Source: an uncultured Oceanospirillales bacterium (lineage in GTDB: Bacteria; Pseudomonadota; Gammaproteobacteria; Pseudomonadales; Litorivicinaceae). From it: a DNA stretch of 16,115 nucleotides. Below, in pieces: positions 6,808 to 14,656 of this stretch; position 1 is the stretch's first letter, and the number at the start of each line of letters is the position of its first letter. The stretch is taken from positions 1 to 16,115 of the forward strand of contig CAJXTO010000021.1 in assembly GCA_913061245.1 (NCBI GenBank), given 5' to 3'. Made by a program: the position numbers and the translations under genes. The notes under the pieces are model-generated. The model had not been told where the DNA came from. It worked only from the letters and a program-made list of their open reading frames with translations, and ran no database searches.

Positions 6808-8652
6808 ATGCTTCAAAATATTCGTGATAACTCAAGCGGCATTATTGCAAAGATTATTGTCGGTCTGATTGCCGTGACATTTGTCATCACTGGTGTCAAT
6901 TTTTTCAATGGAAGTGATGGCGATACTGTCATCGCTGAAGTTGATGGGGTCGAAATCACCGAGCGACGTTTTCTAGAAAAGCTCGAGCAGGAACGCCGGC
7001 AATTACTAAGTATTCTTGGCGATCCTGGCGCGATAAATGAAGATTTGTTGAGACAAAGTGTATTGAACGCGTTAATTGAAGAAGCATCGGCGACGCGGTA
7101 TTCAGAAAAGTTGGCATTCGGTGTTACTGATCAATTGGTCGATCAAGTCATTGTTGAAATTCCGCAGTTCCAAACAGATGGCCGGTTTGATCCACGTTTA
7201 TTTGATCAGGCGATTGGGCGCATGGGGATGTCTCGACTCGGATTCCGTGAAGAGTTAAAGCGCAATCTAATTGAGTATCAGGTGAAAGGCGCGATTGAGA
7301 CTTCAATTATCGTGACACCATCGGAACTTGAACGCCTGCAAGCACTGCAAAATCATACGCGCTCGGGTGAACTCTTGGTGATTGATGTCGAACCTTTCAT
7401 GGATCAGGTCGCTGTATCAAACGATGACATTACTTCTTATTACGAATCGAACAAGAATGCTTTTGTGACTGAGGAATCAGTTGCTTTGGATTATGTTGTT
7501 TTGAGTGCTGCTGATTTTCAGGATCAGGTCGCAATCACTGATGAAGACGTGCAAGCAGCATATGACTCAGAAGTTGCAGCGGCTGCAAATGATACGGAAC
7601 GTCGCGCGCGGCATATTTTGATCGCGAGTGCGGATGATGCGCTATCAAGAGCTACTGAAATCAAGCAGCAGTTAGATGATGGAGCAGACTTTGCTGATTT
7701 GGCAAAACAGTATTCTGATGATATCGCGAGCCGTGAAACAGGTGGTGACTTAGGTTTTGCTCCGAAGGGTACGTTTGTTCCCGAATTCGAGGCTGCTCTC
7801 GATGGCTTATCTGTGAATACTGTTTCAGAGCCAGTTGAGACACAGTATGGCTACCACATTATCGAGCTCCTCGAAACGCGAGCTCGTCCTGTCGAGTCAT
7901 TTGAAGTGCGTGCACCGCGATTGCGCGTGGAGCTCGAGGAACGTGAAGCCGATCGTCTTCTGTCCACATCACTTGAAGAATTTTCAAATATTGCGTTCAG
8001 CGGGACGCTCGAAGAGCTCAACAGCATCTATGGAGTTCAAATCGAGTCAACCGAGTTATTCAATCGCTCAAGCGCTCAAGGTTTAATGGCGCAAGAGGCA
8101 GTGCTTCGCCGCGCATTTAATGAGTCGTTATATGGCGGCGAATTGAACGCTGAAGTGTTCGAAGTAGAGCCTGGGCTTTGGATGACTTTCCGCGTGAAAG
8201 CACATGAGCCACAAGCTGTTCGTCCCCTCGAAGACGTGCAAGTGGAGATTGCTGATATTCTTAAGCAGCAAAAAGCAACCGAAGCCGCGAATGCTTTAGC
8301 TGAAACCGTGAAGAATCACTGGCAGCAAGGTAATGATGGCTTGCCAGCTGTTGCATCAGGACTGAGTACTCAAGGGTTTGATAATCTGAGTCGTAATGGC
8401 GATGATTCGATCAGTCGTGACACGCTAGCGGTGGCGTTCGCTGCATCGGCTCCGAGTGAAGGGCGTCCATCGACATTTGTGGCGCCAGCAAATAACTCCG
8501 TCGTGGTTGCTCGTGTCGATGACATTCGATTTGACGCAAAGCCTGATAGCGACACAGATCTTTCTTCAGCACTCACTCAGCTCCGTATGAGCCAAGAGGG
8601 AAGTGAGTTTTGGTCGGTTGTGACCGCTGCTGCAGAGTTGGTTAAGCGCTAA
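6808..8652 (+). CDS. ppiD: Membrane-anchored periplasmic folding chaperone PpiD (SurA/parvulin-type)
   Basis: PpiD is anchored in the inner membrane near the Sec translocon and assists proteins emerging into the periplasm. The 614-residue product is close to the E. coli length (about 620). It has a short cytoplasmic N-terminus, one transmembrane helix (about 11-32) and a SurA-like N-terminal chaperone domain. A parvulin domain at about 265-357 (ARHILI, GGDLGF, YGYHII) and a C-terminal chaperone region follow. Both parvulin histidines, His269 and His350, are present, unlike my recollection of E. coli PpiD. The Shine-Dalgarno is weak (AGGTT at 6793-6797, 10 bases away), but the conserved N-terminal pattern supports this ATG. 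It follows the hupB terminator, so it needs its own promoter or read-through; I found no convincing promoter in the short gap. It overlaps sohB by one base (TAATG). Confidence 0.95.
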   Translation: MLQNIRDNSSGIIAKIIVGLIAVTFVITGVNFFNGSDGDTVIAEVDGVEITERRFLEKLEQERRQLLSILGDPGAINEDLLRQSVLNALIEEASATRYSEKLAFGVTDQLVDQVIVEIPQFQTDGRFDPRLFDQAIGRMGMSRLGFREELKRNLIEYQVKGAIETSIIVTPSELERLQALQNHTRSGELLVIDVEPFMDQVAVSNDDITSYYESNKNAFVTEESVALDYVVLSAADFQDQVAITDEDVQAAYDSEVAAAANDTERRARHILIASADDALSRATEIKQQLDDGADFADLAKQYSDDIASRETGGDLGFAPKGTFVPEFEAALDGLSVNTVSEPVETQYGYHIIELLETRARPVESFEVRAPRLRVELEEREADRLLSTSLEEFSNIAFSGTLEELNSIYGVQIESTELFNRSSAQGLMAQEAVLRRAFNESLYGGELNAEVFEVEPGLWMTFRVKAHEPQAVRPLEDVQVEIADILKQQKATEAANALAETVKNHWQQGNDGLPAVASGLSTQGFDNLSRNGDDSISRDTLAVAFAASAPSEGRPSTFVAPANNSVVVARVDDIRFDAKPDSDTDLSSALTQLRMSQEGSEFWSVVTAAAELVKR

Positions 8653-9695
8653 TGGAGTTTATTGCTGATTACGGGCTGTTTTTGCTCGAAACGCTAACGA
8701 TCGTATTGGCGGTAATTCTGGTGATAGCAGCAAGCTCAAAGATTTCAGGTGGTAGCGAGGACCCCAAAGGGGCAATTAAGATCACTGATCTCTCTAAAAA
8801 ATTCGCTGATCAGTCAAAGCAAGTATCAGTCTCAGTTGAGGCTGCATTGGCTGATGAGAAAGGCTCGCTACTGGAACGGCTGAAAAAGCGTTTTCGCAAA
8901 TCATCTCGAGATGATTCTGAAAAACCTTCGAAAAAAGAAAAGCTTGCTGTCGTTATTGAATTCAAAGGCGATATGAAAGCATCACAGGTTGCCGGCCTGC
9001 GTGAAGAAGTTTCAGCGATTTTGGCAATGGAGCGGAAGCCTGATCAAGTTGTGCTCAAGTTGACTTCACCTGGTGGGCTTGTACACACCTATGGGCTTGC
9101 CAGTTCTCAACTGTCGCGCCTACGCGATGCAAATATTCCTTTATGCGCTTGCGTCGATACAGTGGCGGCGAGTGGCGGATACATGATGGCTGTCTGTGCG
9201 GATCGTATTATTTCAGCGCCTTTTGCTGTTTTGGGCTCAATTGGCGTCGTCGCGCAAATCCCGAACATTAATCGCTTTTTAAAGAACCGTGATGTTGATG
9301 TTGAACTTCATACGGCTGGGACGAATAAGCGAACGCTCACATTGCTCGGAGAAAATACACCTGAAGGTCGCAAGAAGTTTAAGGAAGACCTTGAGCAGAC
9401 CCATGCGTTATTTAAATCATGGATTGCTGAAAGGCGGCCAGATCTGGATCTTGAAGCGGTTGCAGACGGATCAATTTTTTATGGCACAGACGCGTTGGCT
9501 AAAGGCCTTTGTGATGAAATCGCGACTTCTGATGATGTGCTTATGACTCTGGATGTCGATCATCATTTATTTGCGTTGAAGTGGGTGGAAAAGAAAACAC
9601 TCGCTGCACGTCTTGGCCGTGATGCGTCAGCTGCTGTAGTCGATCAAGTTGATAACTACATCAATCGAACCAATCAGGATTTCACTAGGCTGTGA
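8652..9695 (+). CDS. sohB: SohB inner-membrane serine peptidase (S49 / signal peptide peptidase-like)
   Basis: SohB is a membrane-bound S49-family protease facing the periplasm. In E. coli, extra copies suppress loss of DegP. The 347-residue product begins with a hydrophobic anchor (about 8-28), then a charged Lys/Arg/Ser-rich linker (about 68-98). The peptidase domain (about 98-300) carries the predicted nucleophile Ser174 in VAASGGYMM and the general base Lys226 in NKRTLTLLGE. Their 52-residue spacing equals that of the E. coli protein. SPGG at 139-142 is the expected oxyanion loop. The start codon shares one base with the ppiD stop, implying translational coupling, and the 3' end overlaps rnhA by four bases. 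Pairing with ppiD suggests a shared role in envelope protein quality control, which is inference. Confidence 0.93.
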   Translation: MEFIADYGLFLLETLTIVLAVILVIAASSKISGGSEDPKGAIKITDLSKKFADQSKQVSVSVEAALADEKGSLLERLKKRFRKSSRDDSEKPSKKEKLAVVIEFKGDMKASQVAGLREEVSAILAMERKPDQVVLKLTSPGGLVHTYGLASSQLSRLRDANIPLCACVDTVAASGGYMMAVCADRIISAPFAVLGSIGVVAQIPNINRFLKNRDVDVELHTAGTNKRTLTLLGENTPEGRKKFKEDLEQTHALFKSWIAERRPDLDLEAVADGSIFYGTDALAKGLCDEIATSDDVLMTLDVDHHLFALKWVEKKTLAARLGRDASAAVVDQVDNYINRTNQDFTRL

Positions 9696-10138
9696 CCAGT
9701 AAAGAGGTGACTCTGTATACCGATGGTGCCTGCAAAGGCAATCCAGGCCCCGGTGGATGGGGCGCGGTGCTTGAGTACGGCGAGCATCGCAAAGAACTCT
9801 TTGGTGGCGAAGCTGATACGACCAATAACCGTATGGAGTTAATGGCTGCAATTGAGGGATTGTCCGCGTTGAAGAGTCGCTGCACTGTGAATCTGTACAC
9901 AGACTCTGTCTATGTAAAAGACGGCATCACAAAATGGCTGTCAAATTGGAAGGCGAATGGCTGGAAGACTGCGTCGAAGAAGCCGGTTTCCAATCAAGAT
10001 CTTTGGCAGCGGTTGGATGATGTCGCGAATCAACATGATGTGCACTGGCATTGGGTTAAAGGTCATGCCGGCCACCCAGGTAATGAACGTGCTGATGAGC
10101 TCGCCAATCAAGGAGTGCTGTCTGAATGCGGCAAATAA
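9692..10138 (+). CDS. rnhA: Ribonuclease HI
   Basis: This enzyme cleaves the RNA strand of RNA-DNA hybrids, removing R-loops and primer remnants. The 148-residue product is the typical size. The four metal-binding acidic residues are Asp11 (LYTDGACKGNPG), Glu49 (NNRMEL), Asp71 (LYTDS) and Asp135 (NERADELA), with the auxiliary His125 in KGHAGH. The E. coli basic handle region is recognisable at about 80-105 (WLSNWKANGWKT). The GTG start overlaps the sohB stop in GTGA, and only a weak AGG precedes it, so coupled translation is likely. It overlaps the downstream dnaQ by 13 nt on the same strand, whereas in E. coli rnhA and dnaQ are divergent. Confidence 0.97.
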   Translation: MTSKEVTLYTDGACKGNPGPGGWGAVLEYGEHRKELFGGEADTTNNRMELMAAIEGLSALKSRCTVNLYTDSVYVKDGITKWLSNWKANGWKTASKKPVSNQDLWQRLDDVANQHDVHWHWVKGHAGHPGNERADELANQGVLSECGK

Positions 10139-10842
10139 TTCTCGATACAGAGACGACGGGCTTAGATCCAAATGATGGTCATCGAGTAATCGAGATTGGC
10201 TGCATTGAAATGGTGAATCGTCGTCTCACTGATCGCACATTTCACGTCTACATCAATCCGGAAAGAGCCATTGATCAGGAAGCGATCGAAGTCCACGGGA
10301 TCACCAATGAATTTCTGGCAGATAAGCCGAATTTTGCCGGTATCGCCGACGAGTTTATTGAATTTGTTCGTGGTGCCGAACTGATCGCTCATAATGCTGC
10401 GTTTGACGTTAACTTCCTTGAATCTGAATTAAAGCGTATTCCAGGTGCGCCCAGCATGGTTTCGTTAATGCATGGTGGGGCAGCGGTCGATACGCTTGCC
10501 ATGGCTAAGGAAAAAAGGCCTGGCAAAAGGAACTCCTTGGATGCGTTATGCCGTGACTACAAAATTGACGCATCTGAACGAACACTTCATGGCGCTTTAC
10601 TCGATGCCGAGCTGCTAACCCGTGTCTATCTCGCAATGACGCGAGAACAGAGTCGCATGTTTGGCGGCTCAGAGAGTCAGTCCCAAGGCTCTCGATTTGA
10701 AACGATCCAAAAATTAGAGGGACTTCAGCGAAACCAAGTGATCAGAGCGCCTTCTGAGAGCGAGTCTGAAAACCATGAAGCGTTTCTTACAATATTGCGA
10801 AAGAGTAGCGATTCATTGATATGGGATTCAAAAAAGTCATGA
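10126..10842 (+). CDS. dnaQ: DNA polymerase III epsilon subunit (3'-5' proofreading exonuclease)
   Basis: Epsilon proofreads for the replicative polymerase and binds the alpha subunit through its C-terminus. The 238-residue product is of normal length. It has the DEDDh exonuclease set: Asp7 and Glu9 (LDTETTG), Asp94 (AHNAAFDVNFL), and His155 with Asp160 (LHGALLDAELL). The EVHGIT element at 55-60 follows motif I as in other epsilons. The C-terminal 60 residues are polar and variable, matching the alpha-binding tail. AGGAG (10111-10115) lies ten bases before the ATG, inside rnhA, which supports this start. It overlaps rnhA by 13 nt and runs into nudC by 4 or 22 nt depending on the nudC start. 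Confidence 0.97.
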   Translation: MRQIILDTETTGLDPNDGHRVIEIGCIEMVNRRLTDRTFHVYINPERAIDQEAIEVHGITNEFLADKPNFAGIADEFIEFVRGAELIAHNAAFDVNFLESELKRIPGAPSMVSLMHGGAAVDTLAMAKEKRPGKRNSLDALCRDYKIDASERTLHGALLDAELLTRVYLAMTREQSRMFGGSESQSQGSRFETIQKLEGLQRNQVIRAPSESESENHEAFLTILRKSSDSLIWDSKKS

Positions 10843-11648
10843 ATTGGCTCGGTGACCATAACCAAGATTGGCTCCCGGGTATCAATTCTGGATCAACTGC
10901 TCGCGTTGTTGTAACAACATCTGAACGCACTGTAGCAGTCGGACAGGATGGAGCGCCTTTACTGCTCTCGATTGATGATCCTCTGATATTAGATTATGAA
11001 TCGCATCTGGCTGGCACCCTGAATAACGTGACCTATTACGGTGTTCGATGCCCAGAAATCGAGGGTTTGAACTATGAAGCCCTGAGGCCTGTTTTGGTTC
11101 AGTTAGATAGCGAAGGATTTATCCCGGTAAGTGCTGCAATGCAGGTTCTTGATTTTATAGATGAGCATCGTTTCTGTGGCCGCTGCGGTCTGCCGACAAC
11201 AGCTTCGTTGTCCGATCGTGGGCGACATTGCGATCCCTGTGGTTTAACGCAATATCCGAGGATTTCACCTTGTGTCATTGTGTTGATTACGCGTGGTGAC
11301 GAAATACTTTTGGCACGCGCTCCCCGATTTGTCGATGGGATGTATTCAACACTTGCAGGCTTTGTGGAGGCGGGAGAGTCTGCTGAGCATGCCTGTCATC
11401 GAGAAATTCGAGAGGAAGTGGGTGTTCGCATCAAGACTCCCGTGTATCAAGGTAGTCAGAGCTGGCCGTTTAAGCATTCGTTGATGCTTGGTTATTGGGC
11501 GGAGTGGGATTCTGGCGAGATCGAAATTGATGGTGAAGAAATCGTCGATGCACAATGGTTTCACATCGAAAAACTCCCAAAACTACCACCTCACGCATCG
11601 ATCTCGCGAGGTATGATTGACGCGTATATCAAACACCGTCTCAATTAA
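10821..11648 (+). CDS. nudC: NAD(+)/NADH diphosphatase NudC (Nudix hydrolase, RNA de-NADding family)
   Basis: NudC hydrolyses NADH to NMNH and AMP, and in E. coli removes NAD caps from RNA 5' ends. The product is up to 275 residues. The N-terminal domain (about 1-115) is followed by a four-cysteine zinc ribbon (Cys119, Cys122, Cys137, Cys140). The Nudix box at 180-202 fits the G-x5-E-x7-RE-x2-EE-x-G pattern, and the motif SQSWPFKHS (212-220) corresponds to the NADH-specific SQPWPFPxS array. It therefore belongs to the NudC/YjaD class and is not a generic Nudix protein. An alternative in-frame ATG at 10839 would overlap the dnaQ stop in the common ATGA form and give 269 residues. Neither start has a strong Shine-Dalgarno. 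The 3' end overlaps mltD, on the other strand, by eight bases. Confidence 0.94.
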   Translation: MGFKKVMNWLGDHNQDWLPGINSGSTARVVVTTSERTVAVGQDGAPLLLSIDDPLILDYESHLAGTLNNVTYYGVRCPEIEGLNYEALRPVLVQLDSEGFIPVSAAMQVLDFIDEHRFCGRCGLPTTASLSDRGRHCDPCGLTQYPRISPCVIVLITRGDEILLARAPRFVDGMYSTLAGFVEAGESAEHACHREIREEVGVRIKTPVYQGSQSWPFKHSLMLGYWAEWDSGEIEIDGEEIVDAQWFHIEKLPKLPPHASISRGMIDAYIKHRLN

Positions 11649-13083
11649 CTGGAACCACTAACCACTCACCAGGGCGAATAAGGTTTGAGGTGGCATTCAG
11701 TTTTCTCAAATCTTTAACACTGGTGCGGAATCGCTGCGCGATCTTCCATAATGAGTCGCCGTTTCTGACTTTGTAGCGAATCGTTTCGCCATAGGCATTC
11801 CCTAATTCCAGATTAACGAGCTGTTTCGAGATGTTTTCACTGGTACTAGGCACTCGAATTGTTCGTCCGGCTACAATTCGAGAGTTCGACATGCCATTGA
11901 GCATCATAAGCTCAGGGACAGTTGCTCCAATTCTTGCGGCAATTTCACTCAACGTGTCGCCAGTTTGTACCTTATAAGGCCGAGTCCGCACGTAATCGCG
12001 AACTGAGACGCTAACGAGGCGTGTCGAAAATTCTTGGACTGCGGTGTTTGGCAGAACTAACTGATATGGCTCTTGCGCTGGGGTGATCCATGAGCGGATA
12101 CAAGGGTTGTAACGGCGGATCTCTTCGAGGGAGAGACCGCTTAGTTCCTGGACCAAAGACACTTCCATCGGAGCTTCTAAATTCAGTGTTTTAAATGGAA
12201 TGTCAGGTTCGATATTTGGTAACTCGATTCCTTGTGCTTTTGCATCGAGAATCAAGTTTCGAGTAACAAGGAGGCGGGGTACATACCGTCGTGTTTCCCG
12301 AGGTAATTTGAGAGACCAAAAATCGGTTGGTTTGCCTGCCCGTTTATTGCGTTTTATCGCACGCTCAATACGTCCCGGACCGGCATTATAGGCCGCGATT
12401 GCGAGCAGCCAGTCACCGAACTTGGCATGCATTTGCTCGAGATAATCGAGGGCGGCTCGAGTTGAGTGAATCACATCCCGTCGTTGATCACAGGTTTGTC
12501 CAAGTTTGAGCTTCAGAACACGCGCTGTACCAGGCATGATCTGCCACATGCCAACCGCGCCCATACGTGAGACAGCCCAAGGACTGTATGCCGACTCGAC
12601 GTAAGGTAGAAGTGCAAGCTCTGCTGGTAAGCCGCGACGCTTAACCTCAGTCCACACATACGGCAAATAAATATCGGCTTTAACGAGAAAGTCCGCGAAA
12701 AAGCCTGGGCTATGGGTTAAGCGACGACGATGCAGATCCGCATACTTTGTTTCTTTAAGGCCCTCGAGAGCGAATCCATTGATGATCTCAGCCCAAATGG
12801 TACCTTCGATCGCGGCGAGATCCGTTTCTGATTGAACTCTAAGACCATTTTCATCGACGCTTTCGGTCACGTTGGGGCTGTCCACAGCTTCGCCGAGCTC
12901 GCGAACAATCGCGAGAGGGTCATACATCGCTTCATCAGTCATGTTCGGCTCTGTACTACTGACTCGGCTACCCGTGACATCTGTTTCGCTGACAGCGACG
13001 TCGTTGGTCTGAACCGTCTGACATCCAGTAATTGAAATAAGGAGGGCGACCAAAGCGCCATTCGAAAGGTGTTTAAGAGGCAT
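11641..13083 (-). CDS. mltD: Membrane-bound lytic murein transglycosylase D, lipoprotein with two LysM repeats
   Basis: MltD cleaves peptidoglycan glycan strands, leaving 1,6-anhydro-muramic ends, from a lipid anchor in the outer membrane. The 480-residue product starts with a lipoprotein signal peptide ending in the lipobox ITGC (Cys21). A family 1 transglycosylase domain (about 145-245) follows, with catalytic Glu163 in ESAYSP, GMWQIMPGTA (178-187) and AYNAGPG (231-237). Two peptidoglycan-binding LysM repeats occupy about 369-412 and 437-479. Residue 23 onward to about 95 is a polar linker. It is the last gene of the fabI-gloB-mltD run, and its ATG shares one base with the gloB stop. Its 3' end overlaps nudC by eight bases, with no terminator visible between the converging genes. 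A gloB-mltD neighbourhood is common in gammaproteobacteria. Confidence 0.96.
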   Translation of the reverse strand: MPLKHLSNGALVALLISITGCQTVQTNDVAVSETDVTGSRVSSTEPNMTDEAMYDPLAIVRELGEAVDSPNVTESVDENGLRVQSETDLAAIEGTIWAEIINGFALEGLKETKYADLHRRRLTHSPGFFADFLVKADIYLPYVWTEVKRRGLPAELALLPYVESAYSPWAVSRMGAVGMWQIMPGTARVLKLKLGQTCDQRRDVIHSTRAALDYLEQMHAKFGDWLLAIAAYNAGPGRIERAIKRNKRAGKPTDFWSLKLPRETRRYVPRLLVTRNLILDAKAQGIELPNIEPDIPFKTLNLEAPMEVSLVQELSGLSLEEIRRYNPCIRSWITPAQEPYQLVLPNTAVQEFSTRLVSVSVRDYVRTRPYKVQTGDTLSEIAARIGATVPELMMLNGMSNSRIVAGRTIRVPSTSENISKQLVNLELGNAYGETIRYKVRNGDSLWKIAQRFRTSVKDLRKLNATSNLIRPGEWLVVPVN

Positions 13084-13805
13084 TAGAAATTGTCTTTCTG
13101 TAATCGACGGGCTGCAAGTTCAGATGAATCGCGCGCACGTAGAAATGGATTGGTCAGTCGCTCCATCAACAATGTCGTCGGCACCGTTGATACATCTTGA
13201 GAGCGAAGTTTTTCAACCAGTGCTAACCGGCTTTGCACATCAGCATTATCAGGCTCTGCAAATGCGGCATATTTCAAATTCGCTAGAGTGTATTCATGTG
13301 CACAATAAATTGACGTGTTTTCTGGGAGAGCATTCAGTTTTTGAAGGCTTTCAAACATATTGTCAGCCGTGCCTTCGAAGAGTCGTCCACAGCCGGCGAC
13401 AAATAACGTGTCACCGGTAAATGCGATAGGCGTCTCAAATAACGGCGAGTCTGAAAAGAATGCAACATGATCAAGCGTATGTCCGGGCACTTCGAGAGTT
13501 TTGAAGGTGGCCCCGAGTACATCTACTGTTTCCCCTTCAGAAATAGGGCGAGAGGGGCCTTTTAATGCTTTATTCGATCCGACAACCTGGATGCCGTCGT
13601 AATGCGAACAGAGCTCTTCGACGCCACCTTGGTGATCACCATGCCAATGTGTCAGTAATATCCCGGATAACGTGAGTCCATGCATGTTGAGAAACTCGAC
13701 CACCGGTGCCGCATCACCTGGATCAACCGCCCAAGCAGATACTCCGTCTGAGATGACCCAGATGTAGTTGTCGCTAAACGCATGAACTCGATGAACTTGC
13801 AGCAT
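13083..13805 (-). CDS. gloB: Hydroxyacylglutathione hydrolase (glyoxalase II)
   Basis: Glyoxalase II hydrolyses S-lactoylglutathione to D-lactate and glutathione, the second step of methylglyoxal detoxification. The 240-residue product is a metallo-beta-lactamase-fold enzyme. The binuclear metal site is visible as THWHGDH (52-58: His53, His55, Asp57, His58), His109 in PGHT, Asp132 in FTGDTLF and His170 in CAHEYTL. The glutathione-binding element GCGR is at 138-141, and the C-terminal NPFLRA is typical of GloB. The ATG overlaps the fabI stop by one base and the stop overlaps the mltD ATG by one base, so translation of the three genes is probably coupled. The D-lactate product could in principle feed a D-2-hydroxyacid dehydrogenase such as the YdiJ-type protein further along, which is speculation. 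Confidence 0.97.
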   Translation of the reverse strand: MLQVHRVHAFSDNYIWVISDGVSAWAVDPGDAAPVVEFLNMHGLTLSGILLTHWHGDHQGGVEELCSHYDGIQVVGSNKALKGPSRPISEGETVDVLGATFKTLEVPGHTLDHVAFFSDSPLFETPIAFTGDTLFVAGCGRLFEGTADNMFESLQKLNALPENTSIYCAHEYTLANLKYAAFAEPDNADVQSRLALVEKLRSQDVSTVPTTLLMERLTNPFLRARDSSELAARRLQKDNF

Positions 13806-14602
13806 TAACCGTTATCCGAATCCGCCATTGCCGTAATGTTAAAGCCGTTGTCCACATAGATTGTTTGGCCCGTGATGCCTGCAGCTAAATCCGAGGCTAA
13901 GAAAGCGGCCGTGTTGCCCACCTCTTCGATGGTTGTATTGCGTCGTAATGGCGTACGCGACGCGTTGTAGTTGAGCATTGATCGGAAATCCTTGATTCCG
14001 CTTGCGGCGAGAGTCCGGATCGGTCCGGCAGATATCGCATTGACACGGTGACCCTTTGGTCCCATCGACGTTGCGAGGAAGCGAACGCCAGCCTCTAGAG
14101 AAGCTTTCGCAAGCCCCATCACGTTGTAATTCGGCATCGTTTGAACAGCGCCGAGGTAAGACAGTGTAATGATACTGCCATCACGTCCCTCAAGCATTGG
14201 CTGAGCGGCTTTCGCTAAGGCAACCAAGCTGTAAGCTGAAATATCGTGAGCGATTCTGAAACCTTCACGAGTCGTTACGTCAACGAAACTTCCGCTTAGC
14301 TGATCACCTGGTGCAAACCCAACGGCATGAACGACGATATCGATTCCATCCCACTGTTTACTTAGGCCTTCAAAAACAGCATCAATCTCTTCATCGCTCG
14401 CAACATCGCAAGGAAAACATAAATCAGGAGAAGTTCCCCAGCCCTCGGCAAAGCCCAATACACGATCTTTGAGCTTGTCATTTTGGTACGTAAATGCCAG
14501 TTCAGCGCCTTCGCGATGCATTGCCTCTGCGATGCCATATGCGATTGATAGTTTACTGGCGACACCAACAATTAGTGCGCGTTTGCCGGAGAGCATTCCC
14601 AT
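13805..14602 (-). CDS. fabI: Enoyl-[acyl-carrier-protein] reductase (NADH), FabI
   Basis: FabI carries out the final NADH-dependent reduction of each type II fatty-acid elongation cycle in the cytosol. It is the enzyme inhibited by triclosan. The 265-residue short-chain dehydrogenase-like product has the FabI nucleotide motif GVASKLSIAYGIA (13-25), HAVGFAPGD (92-100), and the catalytic Tyr149, Tyr159 and Lys166 in the YLGA and YNVMGLAK region. The substrate-loop segment SAGPIRTLAASGIKDF matches E. coli. AAGGA (on the minus strand at 14613-14609) lies six bases before the ATG at 14602, ruling out the nearby M3 as start. It is the promoter-proximal gene of the fabI-gloB-mltD set and divergent from the methyltransferase. 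In Pseudomonas, fabI instead follows ppiD directly. Confidence 0.97.
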   Translation of the reverse strand: MGMLSGKRALIVGVASKLSIAYGIAEAMHREGAELAFTYQNDKLKDRVLGFAEGWGTSPDLCFPCDVASDEEIDAVFEGLSKQWDGIDIVVHAVGFAPGDQLSGSFVDVTTREGFRIAHDISAYSLVALAKAAQPMLEGRDGSIITLSYLGAVQTMPNYNVMGLAKASLEAGVRFLATSMGPKGHRVNAISAGPIRTLAASGIKDFRSMLNYNASRTPLRRNTTIEEVGNTAAFLASDLAAGITGQTIYVDNGFNITAMADSDNG

Positions 14603-14636
14603 TGCATGTCCTTTTTCTAGTTTTGAAGCCTAATTG

Positions 14637-14648
14637 GGTAATGTTACC
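14637..14648. promoter_or_regulatory. Small palindrome in the fabI / methyltransferase divergent promoter region
   Basis: GGTAA and TTACC flank TG at 14637-14648, in the middle of the 54-nt gap between two divergent genes, a position expected for a shared operator. A possible methyltransferase promoter overlaps it: TTGAAG (14623-14628), 16 nt, then TACCAT (14645-14650). The arms are only five bases, so chance is a real possibility. It does not resemble the FabR or FadR sites that I know. Confidence 0.3.
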
Positions 14649-14656
14649 ATGAACTC

